Below the pieces are notes generated by a model. The model ran no database searches, was not told the origin of the DNA, and was given only the letters and a program-made list of their open reading frames with translations. Position numbers and translations under genes: made by a program. This document shows, piece after piece, positions 40,101-49,744 of a stretch of DNA of 50,197 nucleotides. This DNA comes from Haplomitrium mnioides (Eukaryota; Marchantiophyta; Haplomitriopsida; Calobryales). Location: the NCBI GenBank assembly GCA_049999725.1, contig JBNGIS010017844.1, positions 1 through 50,197 of the forward strand, given 5' to 3'. The first letter of the stretch is position 1, and each line of letters starts with the position of its first letter.

Positions 40101-41640
40101 GTTCGAGGAAAAGCATTCAAATTTCATAGGCTCTTCAAAGGTGCGTTCGGGGCATTTGAAGGTGTGGCAAATGGTGCGAAGTGCGGTTCAACTTATTTCC
40201 AAAAAGTATACCACATGATTTTGGGGCTTGCTTTCACTACCAAGAAGAAAAGGCAATTGAACGAGGCCACGGCTCTTACAGCAAAGAAGAACAAAACAAA
40301 ATAACATGAGAACTAAAAGAATTAACTAAGTTTAGAAATAAGAAGGAAATGAACAAAAAACTAAAAGCTACTTTATGAAGGATGAAAATTAAAAGCCTCT
40401 AAACTTAGATGAGGAACAGTGTTATGGCCAAGAACTTGGGGAGACTTTTAGTGGGGGCATAAACTAAAGTTAGCACTTAAAGTAGTTAGTGAGTTAAGGT
40501 GGTTTGGCCCATAACGCTATGCCTAAAAGTGAGGATTATTATCTTAGTTAGTCGCACCTAAAATTAAGGGTAAAGTTAGCGGATGAGCCAGAGCCAAAGC
40601 GGGGATGGCCAAAGCGGGGATAAAGAGATTGAAGGTATGAGCCATGGCGTAGCGGGAAATATAGGCGCCTGCCGGGCTCATTCTAGGGGACTCACATAGG
40701 AGAGCATTACGAGCGCATGATGGTGGACGGGAGGGGGAGAGAAGGAAGGCCGTCACGCGAGGAGGACTGGAGGTGTCTTGGGCTGGGTTGCGGGACAAAA
40801 GGTGGGGTGGATTGCATTGCTCAGGGCTAGTGCTGGGGTACTAAAGGTGGGCATACGCAAATGGACTGGCTTTTGGAGGTGTTCCGATAGTGAAATGCAA
40901 CCTTTTCAGGGAAACTCAAGGGGGTGGGCTTATCTTCAAGACACAATGTGTGGGAGGTACCAATAGTGTGTTTTCTTTTCCTGTCTCTGTAGAAATTGGT
41001 TATGTTGCTCCAAGCTACTCTATAACACAGGAGCAAGTTGTAGATTAATTTCAGGGTGAGTCCATTGTGCCTTGGAAGGTGCATTGAGTGTTGATCTCTA
41101 CTAAGTAGATGCTCGTTTGGAGTTCTTGCTGGGTGGAGCACGTTAGGGCAGTTCTGTCGGTGGACTTGATGGGTGCCTGTGGGGTGGAGTGAGGGCCAGC
41201 AACTGTGAGAGCTGCCTTCTTATTGGTAGAAGTCAAACAATCAACTTCCTTTCCCTTAGGAAGTCAATATATGGACTTCAGGTAGCCAAAGGGAAATTAC
41301 ATGACTAAAGGTGTGTGTGTGGGAGTACGTTGTGGGTATGCTAGAGGGTTATTAGAATTGTTGTGGGTATTTGTGGGCCAGCATGTCTGAGGGTGAGGTT
41401 TGTAAACTTTATGAAATATTATTCGAGTGCATTGATTTCATCGGAAGGACGAGTGTTGGCTGTGGGTGTGTGAGTGAATGTGTTGTACTTTGTGTCATAA
41501 GTCGGTGTTGTAGTTATTCCAGAGTGGGTAAGGAAGAGTTGGGGTCAATTCGGTGCAAAGCCCCTCCCATAAAAGGTCCCAAAACACAAATCAGCCCTTA
41601 AGTTGGTGTAAATCGGTAGAAAAGGAGATAACGGACCGAC
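40101..41640. other. Right part of the insert, nothing recognised
   Basis: Mixed composition, GC-richer than its surroundings near 40580-40800. No open frame here has a motif I know. A GT-rich stretch (GTGTGTGTGTGGG near 41310) is present. The right boundary with copia gag lies somewhere in 41580-41660. Confidence 0.45.
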
Positions 41641-41853
41641 CATAGGGCTGACATGGATCTTCTCTATATGTGTCTCGAAGGCTTGCATCTCCTCACTGAA
41701 TGGGGACGGGCCTAAGATTGGTTCAACTTCATCTCTTGTGATGAAGTCCCAGTACCCTCTCCCTTTTATGAAGTTTGTCATTCTGATTGACCAAACATTA
41801 TAATTGTTTTTTGTTAGTTTCTTACTGACTATCTCAGAGATTCCATCTACCAT
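41640..41853 (-). pseudogene. Copia gag, N-terminal part
   Basis: Minus strand, ATG at 41853: MVDGISEIVSKKLTKNNYNV, then WSIRMTNFIKGRGYWDFI, the conserved start of copia gag (NY..W...M...L). Similarity fades after ETHIEKIHVS at about 41640, where foreign DNA begins. The continuation is at 37542. Confidence 0.8.
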
Positions 41854-42874
41854 CTTAAACCTTTGATTCAGACGTTTTGGTAATCAGATTGCTTCCCTGC
41901 TGGCTTAAGGGAATTGTAATCTTGGCTATGTACAGTTTCAAGTTTCAGGGATTTCATGTATTTGATGGGCTAATGAACAGGTTTTCTGTAAACTAGACAG
42001 GTTCCTTGTAAATACATATATCGAAGCTGAATTTAAGTGTGAATAGGTTCAAATCTTATGACAGAAGACAATAACAAATCACAGAGGCCTTCTTACTGGT
42101 TCTTCTGCACCATTATCGATTTTTTCTTCACTCCATATGAACCTCTCTATATCTTCTTCAACAAATAATGAAATTTTCCAATCCCCTTCGATTCTGTTGC
42201 TCAACCACAAACATGAGACTTGAAATTTTGTTTGCTGCAATTTCTGCTGCAGCACTTGGCAAGCAGACTCTTTTACTTTGACTCTACCTTTGCCTTTTGT
42301 GATTTCCTCAAGCACAAAACAAAAATGCCTCCTTTAATTCTTCGATCATTCTTCACCAGTGAAGAGAAACACTAAGATTTTTGTTGTGATAGCTCCTCGA
42401 GCTCTTCACTAACCCCTCTTCGAACTAGCCGATAGAACTCTTCGAGTTCTGCTTCAAATTAGATGATTTGACCTGCAGCCAACTCGTCTCCTTTGGGCAA
42501 TCCTGTTGCAATCACAAACATGCAGAAATTGCTGCAATTTTTGCCTCGAACCAACCTCCTTGGCTGTTTGATTTTTGTTCTTTTACAAAATGATGTTGTT
42601 CCCTTTGTCGAGGGCTGGAAACCCTAATTTTCAGCGGGCCTTCCATCTTCAGCAAAATGTCCAGCCATTTCAATCTAATATCTTTGATTTTGCAACAAGG
42701 TTCCAATTTCCAGCCAGATTCTTCTACAACAATCTTCAGTGATTTCTTCTGCAATGCCAATTACTTATTGTGCCGACTATTTGACACCCTACAACAACAC
42801 ACGATGGAGCTCTATTTTCTTTTTCCTCTTCTCAAACTCTTTTTCTCCACAGTGTTAAGCCTACTACTGAACAT
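41854..42874 (-). other. Long leader of the copia element
   Basis: About 1 kb between primer site and gag, longer than usual for copia elements. Open frames of 78 and 82 codons on the minus strand (42315-42079 and 42760-42512) show no known motif. It may contain a leader intron or another small insertion; I see no repeat ends. Confidence 0.5.
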
Positions 42875-42886
42875 GCCCTGATACCA
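42875..42886 (-). promoter_or_regulatory. Primer-binding site of the copia element
   Basis: TGGTATCAGGGC on the minus strand directly follows the LTR end (..TTAACA). It has one mismatch to TGGTATCAGAGC, the site for initiator tRNA-Met typical of copia elements. Confidence 0.88.
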
Positions 42887-43093
42887 TGTTAACAATATAC
42901 ACTGCGCATCAAAAACACGAACTCACATAAGAAATGCAATATATATCATACGAGCATAAAATGGTGCGATTTACATAAAGAGGAGGAGTGCTCTCTTGCA
43001 ACTCCAATTTTCCCAAGGTATAAGACTAACCCTAACTAAACTAAGGGGCTGCCAATTCAGCTTGACAGCCTATCAGAGCTGAATAGTTTAATA
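42887..43093 (-). repeat. 5' LTR of the copia element
   Basis: 207 bp, in plus view TGTTAACAATATAC..ATAGTTTAATA. Partner of 33238-33447. Similarity is high but not perfect, with substitutions and small indels, so the insertion is not recent. Confidence 0.88.
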
Positions 43094-43298
43094 ATAAGAA
43101 TGCCATGTGCTTCTTGTAAATGAGCCATTCGAAGTGTATTATCTTGCGGAACATATGTTTGATGGTCTTGATAGAGAATACCATCTCGAATGGAAAAATA
43201 ATGATACTTACTATCTTTGACAGCCAATTGCCTTTGAACAAGACAAAAAAAAACATCTTCTTATAGCTTTTGGCGATAACTCCCACTAGTTGCCTCAT
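43094..43298 (-). pseudogene. Integrase N-terminal part of element A
   Basis: Minus strand. In one frame it reads YHYFSIRDGILYQDHQTYVP, then LRMAHLQEAHGIL, the region just before and including the two His of the integrase HHCC domain. The two Cys lie at 33140-33160 on the other side of the copia element. Coding is frameshifted relative to the longest open frame. Confidence 0.75.
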
Positions 43299-43299
43299 C

Positions 43300-43880
43300 C
43301 AAGTGTAATATACTAATGTAAATAGCCTCAGCTATATTCACTTGATGATCCGGCCTTCGTGACCATGCATAAAAAATGGTGTGCAAACTTTGAGGCTTGT
43401 ATTCTAGCTTGATATCAAAGAGTTGCAATTGATCTTCCCATCAGTGATGGCAACTTGTCATATTTTCCAAATAGAATGCTTGCAACAATGGCTTGTGATT
43501 TGTGTGTATAAGCATAGGTCTTCCCAAAAGATAGTGTTTCAACACTTTGGTAGCATAAACCATTGCCAATTGCTCTCAATCTCTTGCAAAATAATTTCTC
43601 TCTATTGCATTTAATCAACGTGACATGAAGGCAGTTGGATGAAGTCCATCCTCAAACTCTTGGTGCAAAACTACTCCAATAGCAAAATTAGAAGCATCAA
43701 AGTCAACTATGCAATGTGCATTTAGATCACATAGTTGTAGAATAGGACGAGAAGAGACTGCATCCTTGAGCTACTGAAATGATGCTTGCTCTTTGGTGGT
43801 CCATTGAAACTTGACCTCATTACCTAGCAAATCTGTAAGTGGTTCAGTAAAATACGTATAATAATTGATGAATTGTTGAT
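43300..43880 (-). pseudogene. RNase H of element A
   Basis: Minus strand: CIVDFDASNFAIGVVLHQE (first catalytic Asp present), HPTAFMSR, AIERNYFARD, YLLGRPMLIHTNHKPLLQAF (the usual TDH read as TNH, a lost Asp), then QLQLFDIKLEYKPQSLHT. It follows the RT directly as in all Ty3/gypsy elements and is broken by two stops and one frameshift. Confidence 0.82.
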
Positions 43881-43899
43881 AAAAGCTTGCCAATCCATT

Positions 43900-44560
43900 G
43901 AAATCTCTAATGTCCTTTGCCTCTTTTGGTGTTAGCCACTATGTGATTGGCTTGATTTTTTCTTCTTCCATCTTGATACCATTCACACACACCTTTTACC
44001 CTAGGTAAGTAGCCTCTTGCTTTGAAAATTCGCACTTGGATCTCTTACAATAAAACTTCCAATTGCTCAACCTTTGCAATACTTCTTTCAAATGATGTCA
44101 ATGCTCAGCTTTGGTTTTATTAAAAATAAGAATGTCATCCAAAAACATCAAAACTAACTTATCTAATAGCCCATAAAAAATTCGATGCATTTGATCCATA
44201 AATATAACCGGAGTGTTAATTGACAAAATGTAAAGACCTTCCACTCAAAATGCCCATACCTTGTGTGAAAAGTTGTCTTTGGCATATCACTTGAAGATTG
44301 AGCTTGGAAAAGAATCTCACACCACTTAATTGATCCAACAAATTATCAATATGTGATAAAGAATATGTATTCTTTACTGTTTGATTATTCAAACCGCGAT
44401 AATTTGTACAAAGACAAAATCCACCACCTTTCTTTAGTACAAAGAATACCGGTGCTCGCCAAGGCAAAGTACTATGCTGAATGAAATCATTCTCAAGAAG
44501 ATCTACCAAAGTCTTGCAAATCTCTTCTAACTCTTGTGGTGATAACTAGTATATAGGCCG
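43900..44560 (-). pseudogene. Reverse transcriptase of element A
   Basis: Minus strand: DLLENDFIQHSTLPWRAPVF, FVLKKGGGFCLCTNYRGLN (usual CIDYR read CTNYR, so the first catalytic Asp is lost), NTYSLSHIDNLLDQLSG, FSKLNL. Then comes a damaged palm, and near 44120-44150 the loop LVLMFLDDILIF, with the Asp pair kept. KFYCKRSKCEFSKQEATYLG marks the thumb. The PFGL..AP segment is deleted or shifted near 44220. Confidence 0.85.
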
Positions 44561-45177
44561 ATTATAAGGCGTACTTCTTGGTATCAACTCAATCAGAAAA
44601 GGCATTCCACGAATATATGGTAACCTTTTTGGAAAATTATTTAGAAATACATCTGAAAACTTCTTCAAAATATCATCAATCATTGAGGTTGGTACAGATT
44701 CCCCTCCCCCCTTATTCAAGTCTATGATAGGCTTGATCCATACAACAAAGAAAGGCAACTTTTTATTCATCAAGCATCATGTTGAATTGATTTGGGCTTC
44801 TTCACCAATGGTGCTAAACACTCTAAAAGAAATTTCTTTCTTTGTAAAGTAACTTGAATTTGTTGTTTTGCCCAATCAACTTGAGCGACTTGATCTTCAA
44901 GCCAAAGCAAGCCCAAAATAATGTCATATTGTATTAGTGCAATAACAAAATCCATAGATTCTTCATACTCTTTGCTAATTCTTAGAAGAAATAGCTTGTG
45001 TGAGTTGAAAACCTCATGTTTTTTGCCATCGTCCATAGTCACAAAACTTCCATTCATAGGCAAAGTTTTGGCTTTGATTTTCTTTGCAAAACGTAGTGAC
45101 ATAAAATTTTCAAAACTTCCACAATCTACCAACATTTTACAAGAATGATCATCAATCATACCATTTAGATAAAACAA
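44561..45177 (-). pseudogene. Aspartic protease and linker of element A
   Basis: Minus strand: KMLVDCGSFENFMSLRFAKK (active site D-C-G in place of D-S-G), FLLRISKEYEESMDFVIALI, YDIILGLLWLEDQVAQVDW. It continues through LAPLVKKPKSI into a linker with DVFLNNFPKRLPYIRG, which leads to the RT. Fragments 1 and 2 at 17180-17459 and 18800-19090 are its paralogues. Confidence 0.85.
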
Positions 45178-45214
45178 TTTGCTTTGAATTCTTGTCGAGT
45201 TTTTAATTCCATTG

Positions 45215-45809
45215 TGTAATGGTCACTAACTTTAGTAAGCATATCTACAAATGAACCAAGATAAAAGGTCAACTATGTCTAGAAATCTATTATTAAGTTA
45301 GAGTAGCAAAAAGCGGTTGTAATTATAGAATTAGACACATGACAAGAGGAGAGAAAGTCAACGAATTAAAGTGAAAGAAGAAGAGGATAATGACATGTGA
45401 CAAACGAAGGCTTAAAGAAAATAGAAGGTTCTAAAGATTAGAACACGTGGCAAAAAGAGAACTAAAGAGAGATGGAAGGTTCTAAAGATAAGGACACGTA
45501 GTAGAAAGAGAACTAAAGAGAGATGAAAGGTTCTAAAGAAAAGGACACATGACAGAAAGAGAATAAAAGTAAAGGGTGGTCCAATCACAGTGAGAAAAAG
45601 AGGGGTCCAATTAGAAGAGGATAGAAAAGGAACCAATTGAGTTCCTCTACCTATGTAAGCAAAGTGCTTTCTATCAAGTATATAAAGAAGGGAGAGTGCT
45701 TTGTTTGGCATCTATTACCTTGTGGGTTTTTGAAGTTCTTTGTGCACTACTCATATATATGTTGTGCTTGTGCTAACTTTTGTGTGTGATGTATGTGTGT
45801 AGTATTATA
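45215..45809 (+). repeat. 5' LTR of element C
   Basis: It begins TGTAATGGTCAC and ends GTAGTATTATA. A TATATAAA box lies at 45679-45686. The U3 part carries three copies of a 51-bp unit (AAGGTTCTAAAGAT cores at 45425, 45476, 45527), also present in the other LTR. Confidence 0.92.
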
Positions 45810-45810
45810 A

Positions 45811-45822
45811 TGGAATCAGAGC
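45811..45822 (+). promoter_or_regulatory. Primer-binding site of element C
   Basis: TGGAATCAGAGC, one mismatch from TGGTATCAGAGC (initiator tRNA-Met), one base after the LTR end. Confidence 0.88.
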
Positions 45823-46468
45823 TTGGTCTTCTCTAAAGAGTGTGGATTACCCCTCTTTGGAGAAGTACTAAAGACCTCTTGGAGTAGTGGAATCTCCACT
45901 TTGCATTAGCTCCAAGAGAGTTAAACTTTCAAGTTTTCATGAATAAAAGATAGCGGATATCCTGTTCCTTATAAATGAAGATAAAAAGTTTGACTTGATG
46001 CTATGATAGCTAATAGATAGAGGAGCATTTGTACCTCATAAAATTTCTCTATTGAGTCCTTTTAATATTCGTGTGCTAAACATTGATAAATATTTCTTTC
46101 GTCAATTTTTAGTGTATAATTTTGGAGATGATTTTATGGTTTTTGTAATGGAATCAAGAGAGCATGTTATCTTACTTGTAGTGAATTATGGTGTTACGTA
46201 GAAGTGTTATATTTATGTTTTGTGGTAGATAGAAAATGGATTTGAACCAAGCTCCTCTAGAAGAGTTTTAACTCCAAGTGTCATATTTCTATTTGAGTAA
46301 CGCCTAAACAAACGTTGTGAGATTTTCTTGTTCATAAGTTTGGAGAGAGATTTTTTAATTCGGTGTTAGCCTCAACTAAACCTTTTATTATACCTGTTCT
46401 ACATAATTGGAATGTGTATATAGTTTTTTTATATAAGTTACTAGTAGCTAAGTTGTGACAGAAAAACC
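45823..46468 (+). other. Leader of element C
   Basis: About 650 bases between primer site and gag. No open frame with a known motif; stops occur in all frames. Confidence 0.5.
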
Positions 46469-47060
46469 ATGGAGGCAAACTCTAGCAATTTAGAAGAAGG
46501 AGCTTGGATGATGGCAAAGTTGGAAGAGCTTCAAGTAGCTCTTATAACAAGCCAACAACAAACAAATATGCTAATGAGAGAGATGGTGAAAATGCAACTA
46601 CAACAAGATAATGGAGAAGGAAGTTGAGAAATATTGCTACAAAAGATGAGCAAGTCGTGTAAATTAGAGTCTTATAGAGGAAGTCCCATGGTTGGTGTTG
46701 TAAAATGGCGGCTTTATCGAATAGAGGTTCATATGTCATATTATCTGCATGATTTGGATGTGAATAAATGATTATTCGTAAGTTTATTTTTAACTGAGCA
46801 TGCATCTATTTGGCTACAAGGATGGGAGCGACCAAAAAAACGTGCAAGAAACACGACTTTTGTGGAGCACTCTAAAAGAAGGTTTACTACAAAATTTCAA
46901 AGCCATAGACTCTACATTAATTGCAAGAACCAAGCTTTGAGAGCAATAAGGAAGTGTTGCAAGGTACATTGAGGAGTTGTGAAGCTTACAAGTTCAAATT
47001 GAAGATATGAGTTCAGCCAAAGCCCTTGACAAGTTTCTACAAGGATTGAAGAGAAAGATT
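46469..47060 (+). pseudogene. gag N-terminus of element C
   Basis: ATG at 46469: MEANSSNLEEGAWMMAKLEE, a coiled-coil-like Gln-rich start, then WRLYRIEVHMSYYLHDLDVN, LFVSLFLTEHASIWLQGWER, FVEHSKRRFTTKFQSH. These are the A...W..F and RF motifs of chromovirus capsid. Stops lie at about 46624, 46769 and 47060. The frame ends before any zinc knuckle. Confidence 0.78.
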
Positions 47061-47067
47061 TGAAGGT

Positions 47068-47430
47068 TGTCGTGCACATACACATCGCTTACACAACTAC
47101 ATTGTCCACACACATTCCATGATATTTATAGACATACAATAGAGAATGACAAAGCAATTGAGTCTCATGTGCATACAATGCATGAGACTCCACAATATAA
47201 CCTTTTGACAAGAGTATATGGCCTGATATACTAAGGCACAAAAAGACAAACTAAAAATGTCTTAAAATAGAAAACTATATGGAATGTTGTGACAATTATT
47301 GTGCGCATACACATCCCTTACACAACTACATCATCCACACACATTCCATGATATCTATAGATATACAACAGAGAATGACAAACAATTGAGTCTCATGTGC
47401 ATATAATGCATGAGACCCCACAATAGGTGT
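47068..47430 (+). repeat. Duplicated segment where pol is deleted
   Basis: About 130 bp starting GTGCACATACACATCGC at 47071 recurs from 47300 (GTGCGCATACACATCCC), separated by about 100 bases. Each copy contains GAGTCTCATG and, 10-12 bases later, CATGAGACTC or a close form, a perfect 10-bp stem that could fold. This stands exactly where protease, RT and integrase should be. Confidence 0.82.
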
Positions 47431-47481
47431 ATGTCTACTCATATTGGAGAAGTAGCCTATCAGTTGGTTTAACCTTTTCAC

Positions 47482-47735
47482 ATGAAGATTCATCATGTCT
47501 TTCATGTCTCTTTACTATATGCTTTTGTTCCTCGTTCTTCCTCTTTTACAAGTACCCAGGAACCCTCTCCACCACCTGAACTTATTGATGGTCATGAAGA
47601 GTTTAAGGTTAAACAACTCTTGAAGAAATGTACATGGCATCGTGCCCATCATAAGATAGTGAAATATTTGGTTCGTTGGAAAGGCTACCCCCCTTTACGA
47701 AGCTACTTGAGAGCTATTAGAGAATTCGGCTAACA
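47482..47735 (+). pseudogene. Chromodomain of element C
   Basis: MKIHHVFHVSLLYAFVP, then LIDGHEEFKVKQLLKKC and IVKYLVRWKGYPP, ending at the LRAIREFG stop. The order KIH..FHVS, E-F-V, YLVRWKGYP is the signature of the chromovirus integrase tail with chromodomain, which reads chromatin marks. The aromatic cage residues F and W are visible. It starts without the preceding integrase. Confidence 0.85.
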
Positions 47736-47795
47736 CATCTACGTTTGTTCACTCTTTTGAGAACTCTCTTACTTACAACAAGGATGTTGCCTCTT

Positions 47796-47809
47796 AAAAG
47801 AGGAGAGGA
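47796..47809 (+). promoter_or_regulatory. Polypurine tract of element C
   Basis: AAAAGAGGAGAGGA ends one base before the 3' LTR (TGTAATGG at 47811). Confidence 0.9.
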
Positions 47810-47810
47810 T

Positions 47811-48406
47811 TGTAATGGTCACTAACTTTAGTAAGCCATAGCTACAAATGAAGTAAGGTAAATGGTCAATTATGTCTAGAAAGCTGTTATTAAGTTAGAA
47901 TAACAAAAGGCGTTTGCTATTATAGAGTTGGACACATGGCAAGAAGCGAGAAAGTCAACAAATTAAAGTGAAAGAGGAAGAGAATAAGAACACATGGGAA
48001 GTGCATGATTAAAGTAAATAGAAGGTTCTAAAGATAAGAACACATGGCAGAAGGAGAACTAAAGAGAGATGGAAGGTTCTAAAGATAAGGACATATGACA
48101 GAAGAAGAACTAAAGAGAGATGAAAGGTTCTAAAGATAAGGACACATGACAGAAGGAGAATAAAAGTAAACGATGGTCCAATCATAGTGAGAAAAAAAAG
48201 AGGCCCAACTAGAAGAGAATAGAGAAGGAACCAATTGGGTTCCTCCACCTATGTAACCAAAGTACTTTCTATCAAGTATAAAAAGAAGGGAGAGTGTCTT
48301 GTTTGGCATCTCTTACCTTGTGGGTATTTGAAGTTCTTTGTGCCTACTCTTGTATGTGTTGTGCTTGTCCTAAATTTTGTGTGTGATGTATGTGTGCAAT
48401 GTTACA
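47811..48406 (+). repeat. 3' LTR of element C
   Basis: It begins TGTAATGGTCAC and ends GCAATGTTACA. It matches the 5' LTR with scattered substitutions, including the 51-bp triplication near 48024-48140 and a TATAAAAAG box near 48277. Confidence 0.92.
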
Positions 48407-48411
48407 CATTG

Positions 48412-49270
48412 GAACTAATCAAGCTCTTAGTAAACCGCTCGGCCGTTTTTATGGAGGTTTGTCGTTTCTTTGATTTTCTTCTTCAACAATGGTTGCTTGA
48501 ACAAGAGTGTGTGGTTGACTTTGGCAACGTGAGAAAATTGCAATCATATAACCAAGTTGTCCACAATAAAAATATCCTCCAATTTGGCGTAGGTGCTCAC
48601 GTTCTACATCGATAAGTGTTACTCTTTACACCGCATCAATCTCCATAGGTATAGCCTCATTTGGTGGCATACAAACATTTGGCAAATCTTGTTGTGGGCA
48701 TGGTCTAACTTTAGTAGTTACTAGCAATGAGTCTTATCGTTCAACCCTGCGCATTGTTTCTTCTAGTTGAGATTGCTCTTTCACTGTCACTTCCATTCTA
48801 GTGCAAGGCTTCAATTCTTGAACAAAACAATTTAAAGCTTCTCCATTGCCCATATTAGGAATTTGCATAATGATATTCTGAAATTGTGTGACATAGCTCC
48901 TCACCGTACTAAGTTGCTTCAATTTTGCCAATCGATCTCTTGTCACCTTTAGACCATTTAGAACCCTAAATCTTAAATTCACCACTTCTTTGAACTCTTG
49001 CCAAGAAGCAATTAGAGCAACAAATCCACATTGAGCTTGCTCAATTTGATATCTCCACCAAGTTCTTGCCACTCCTTCCAATTGGCTTGCAACAAATAGA
49101 ATTCTTTGACTATCCTCCCTTATGTTTGCAGCCTCAAAATATTGCTTGCAATTATACAAGAAATTCTCAGATGCACCAAGAGTCATCTTCCCATCATATG
49201 CTTTTGGTTTGAGAAACCGCTTATGGCTTTCTTCCCCATTTGCATTTGAAGTTCTAGAAGGTGAGAAAGA
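48412..49270 (-). pseudogene. gag of element A
   Basis: Minus strand: NFLYNCKQYFEAANIREDSQ, RILFVASQLEGVARTWWRYQ, SWQEFKEVVNLRFRV, LAKLKQLSTVRSYVTQFQNI, VQELKPCTRMEV, the full capsid pattern of a Ty3/gypsy gag. The part 48734-49186 is still open for 150 codons, the longest intact piece of A. The zinc knuckle further on (about 48560-48520) has lost its metal ligands: YFYCGQLGYMIAIF where CxxC..H..C stands in fragments 1 and 2. It is interrupted after the knuckle by element C. Confidence 0.88.
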
Positions 49271-49339
49271 TGTTTAATTTGTTGCTTCATTGCTTGCATC
49301 TTTGCTTCTTGATTCCTCATTCCACCAAAAAGAACAGTT

Positions 49340-49351
49340 GCTTTGATACCA
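49340..49351 (-). promoter_or_regulatory. Primer-binding site of element A
   Basis: TGGTATCAAAGC on the minus strand, one mismatch from the initiator tRNA-Met site TGGTATCAGAGC, one base inside the LTR end (..TTTTACA). Confidence 0.88.
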
Positions 49352-49352
49352 A

Positions 49353-49744
49353 TGTAAAAGAGCTCAAAGACCGACTTTCAAATAAGTAACAACTTCAAGA
49401 TAACTTTAATAGAGTTACACAACTCAAGGCCAATAAGCAAACAAAAGCCAAGAATGGTAGCCAAAGCCAAGAAATCAAAGAGTCAAACCGAATTGAGAGT
49501 AACTCCATAATAAGGAGTTGAGCTATGAAGCCCTTCTATTTATACAAGAGAAGAGGATGTTATCCCTTTTTCTTCACTTACAAGTCATTTCTAATTTCAA
49601 CCGTAAATTTATCACTTCAGAATCACTTCTAATTTCAACCCTAAAACTCTTGAAATAACTTCGAAGGCAAGTAATCTTATCTCAACCCTAAAAATGACCC
49701 TCTACACTTCCTTTACTCCTATCCATTTTCTTATAAATAGCACA
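49353..49744 (-). repeat. 5' LTR of element A
   Basis: 392 bp, in plus view TGTAAAAGAGCTC..AAATAGCACA. It carries a TATAAATAG box on the minus strand at 49536-49544. It matches 23564-23969 over its length. The six bases after both LTR copies (ACCTTAT) are shared, so the outer boundary could be a few bases further out. Confidence 0.85.

Larger units (their letters stand above)
37545..41640. other. About 4.1 kb of foreign DNA inside copia gag
   Basis: Gag similarity stops near 37543 and resumes near 41640. In between are an unrecognised part (37560-38290), a broken BSL phosphatase retrocopy (38291-39698), a 14-bp minisatellite (39691-40100) and a further unrecognised part (40100-41640). The ends were not pinned to a base and no terminal repeats were found. 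It could be a non-LTR, Helitron-like or other unit that picked up a gene copy. The left end resembles 49900-49980. Confidence 0.65.
33238..43093 (-). mobile_element. Ty1/copia element inside element A
   Basis: Minus strand with short LTRs (42887-43093 and 33238-33447), primer site 42875-42886, gag, zinc knuckle, protease, integrase, RT, RNase H and a polypurine tract at 33448 onward. This is the copia gene order, integrase before RT. About 4.1 kb of other DNA sits inside gag (about 37545-41640); without it the length is near 5.8 kb. Flanks are GTGGG on the left and ATAAG on the right, so no target duplication can be seen. Stops and lost active-site residues make it dead. Confidence 0.9.
45215..48406 (+). 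mobile_element. Element C: internally deleted chromovirus, complete ends
   Basis: Plus strand. LTRs 45215-45809 (595 bp) and 47811-48406 (596 bp), TG..TA/CA ends, primer site, polypurine tract and a perfect 5-bp target duplication CATTG (45210-45214 and 48407-48411). The internal region is only 2.0 kb: a gag N-terminus and an integrase tail with chromodomain, with protease, RT, RNase H and most of integrase gone. It lies in element A between gag and protease, in the opposite orientation. Fragment 2 preserves the empty site at 19121-19125. Confidence 0.93.
23564..49744 (-). mobile_element. Chromovirus element A, host of three nested insertions
   Basis: Minus-strand Ty3/gypsy element with the order LTR, primer site, gag, protease, RT, RNase H, integrase, chromodomain, LTR. 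It is split by C (45215-48406), a copia element (33238-43093) and D (24868-32895). Without these 21076 bases, 5105 remain, which fits a chromovirus. On both sides of each insert the protein or noncoding similarity continues: the zinc-binding integrase domain across the copia element, the integrase core across D, and a noncoding gag-protease stretch across C. All coding parts contain stops. No convincing target duplication of A itself was found: TCTTT precedes 23564 and ACCTT follows 49744. Confidence 0.88.

Noticed and set aside
45412-45711. Minus-strand open frame of 99 codons with a hydrophobic repeat (also 48009-48248)
   Set aside because: It is the antisense reading of the 51-bp U3 repeats in the LTRs of element C.
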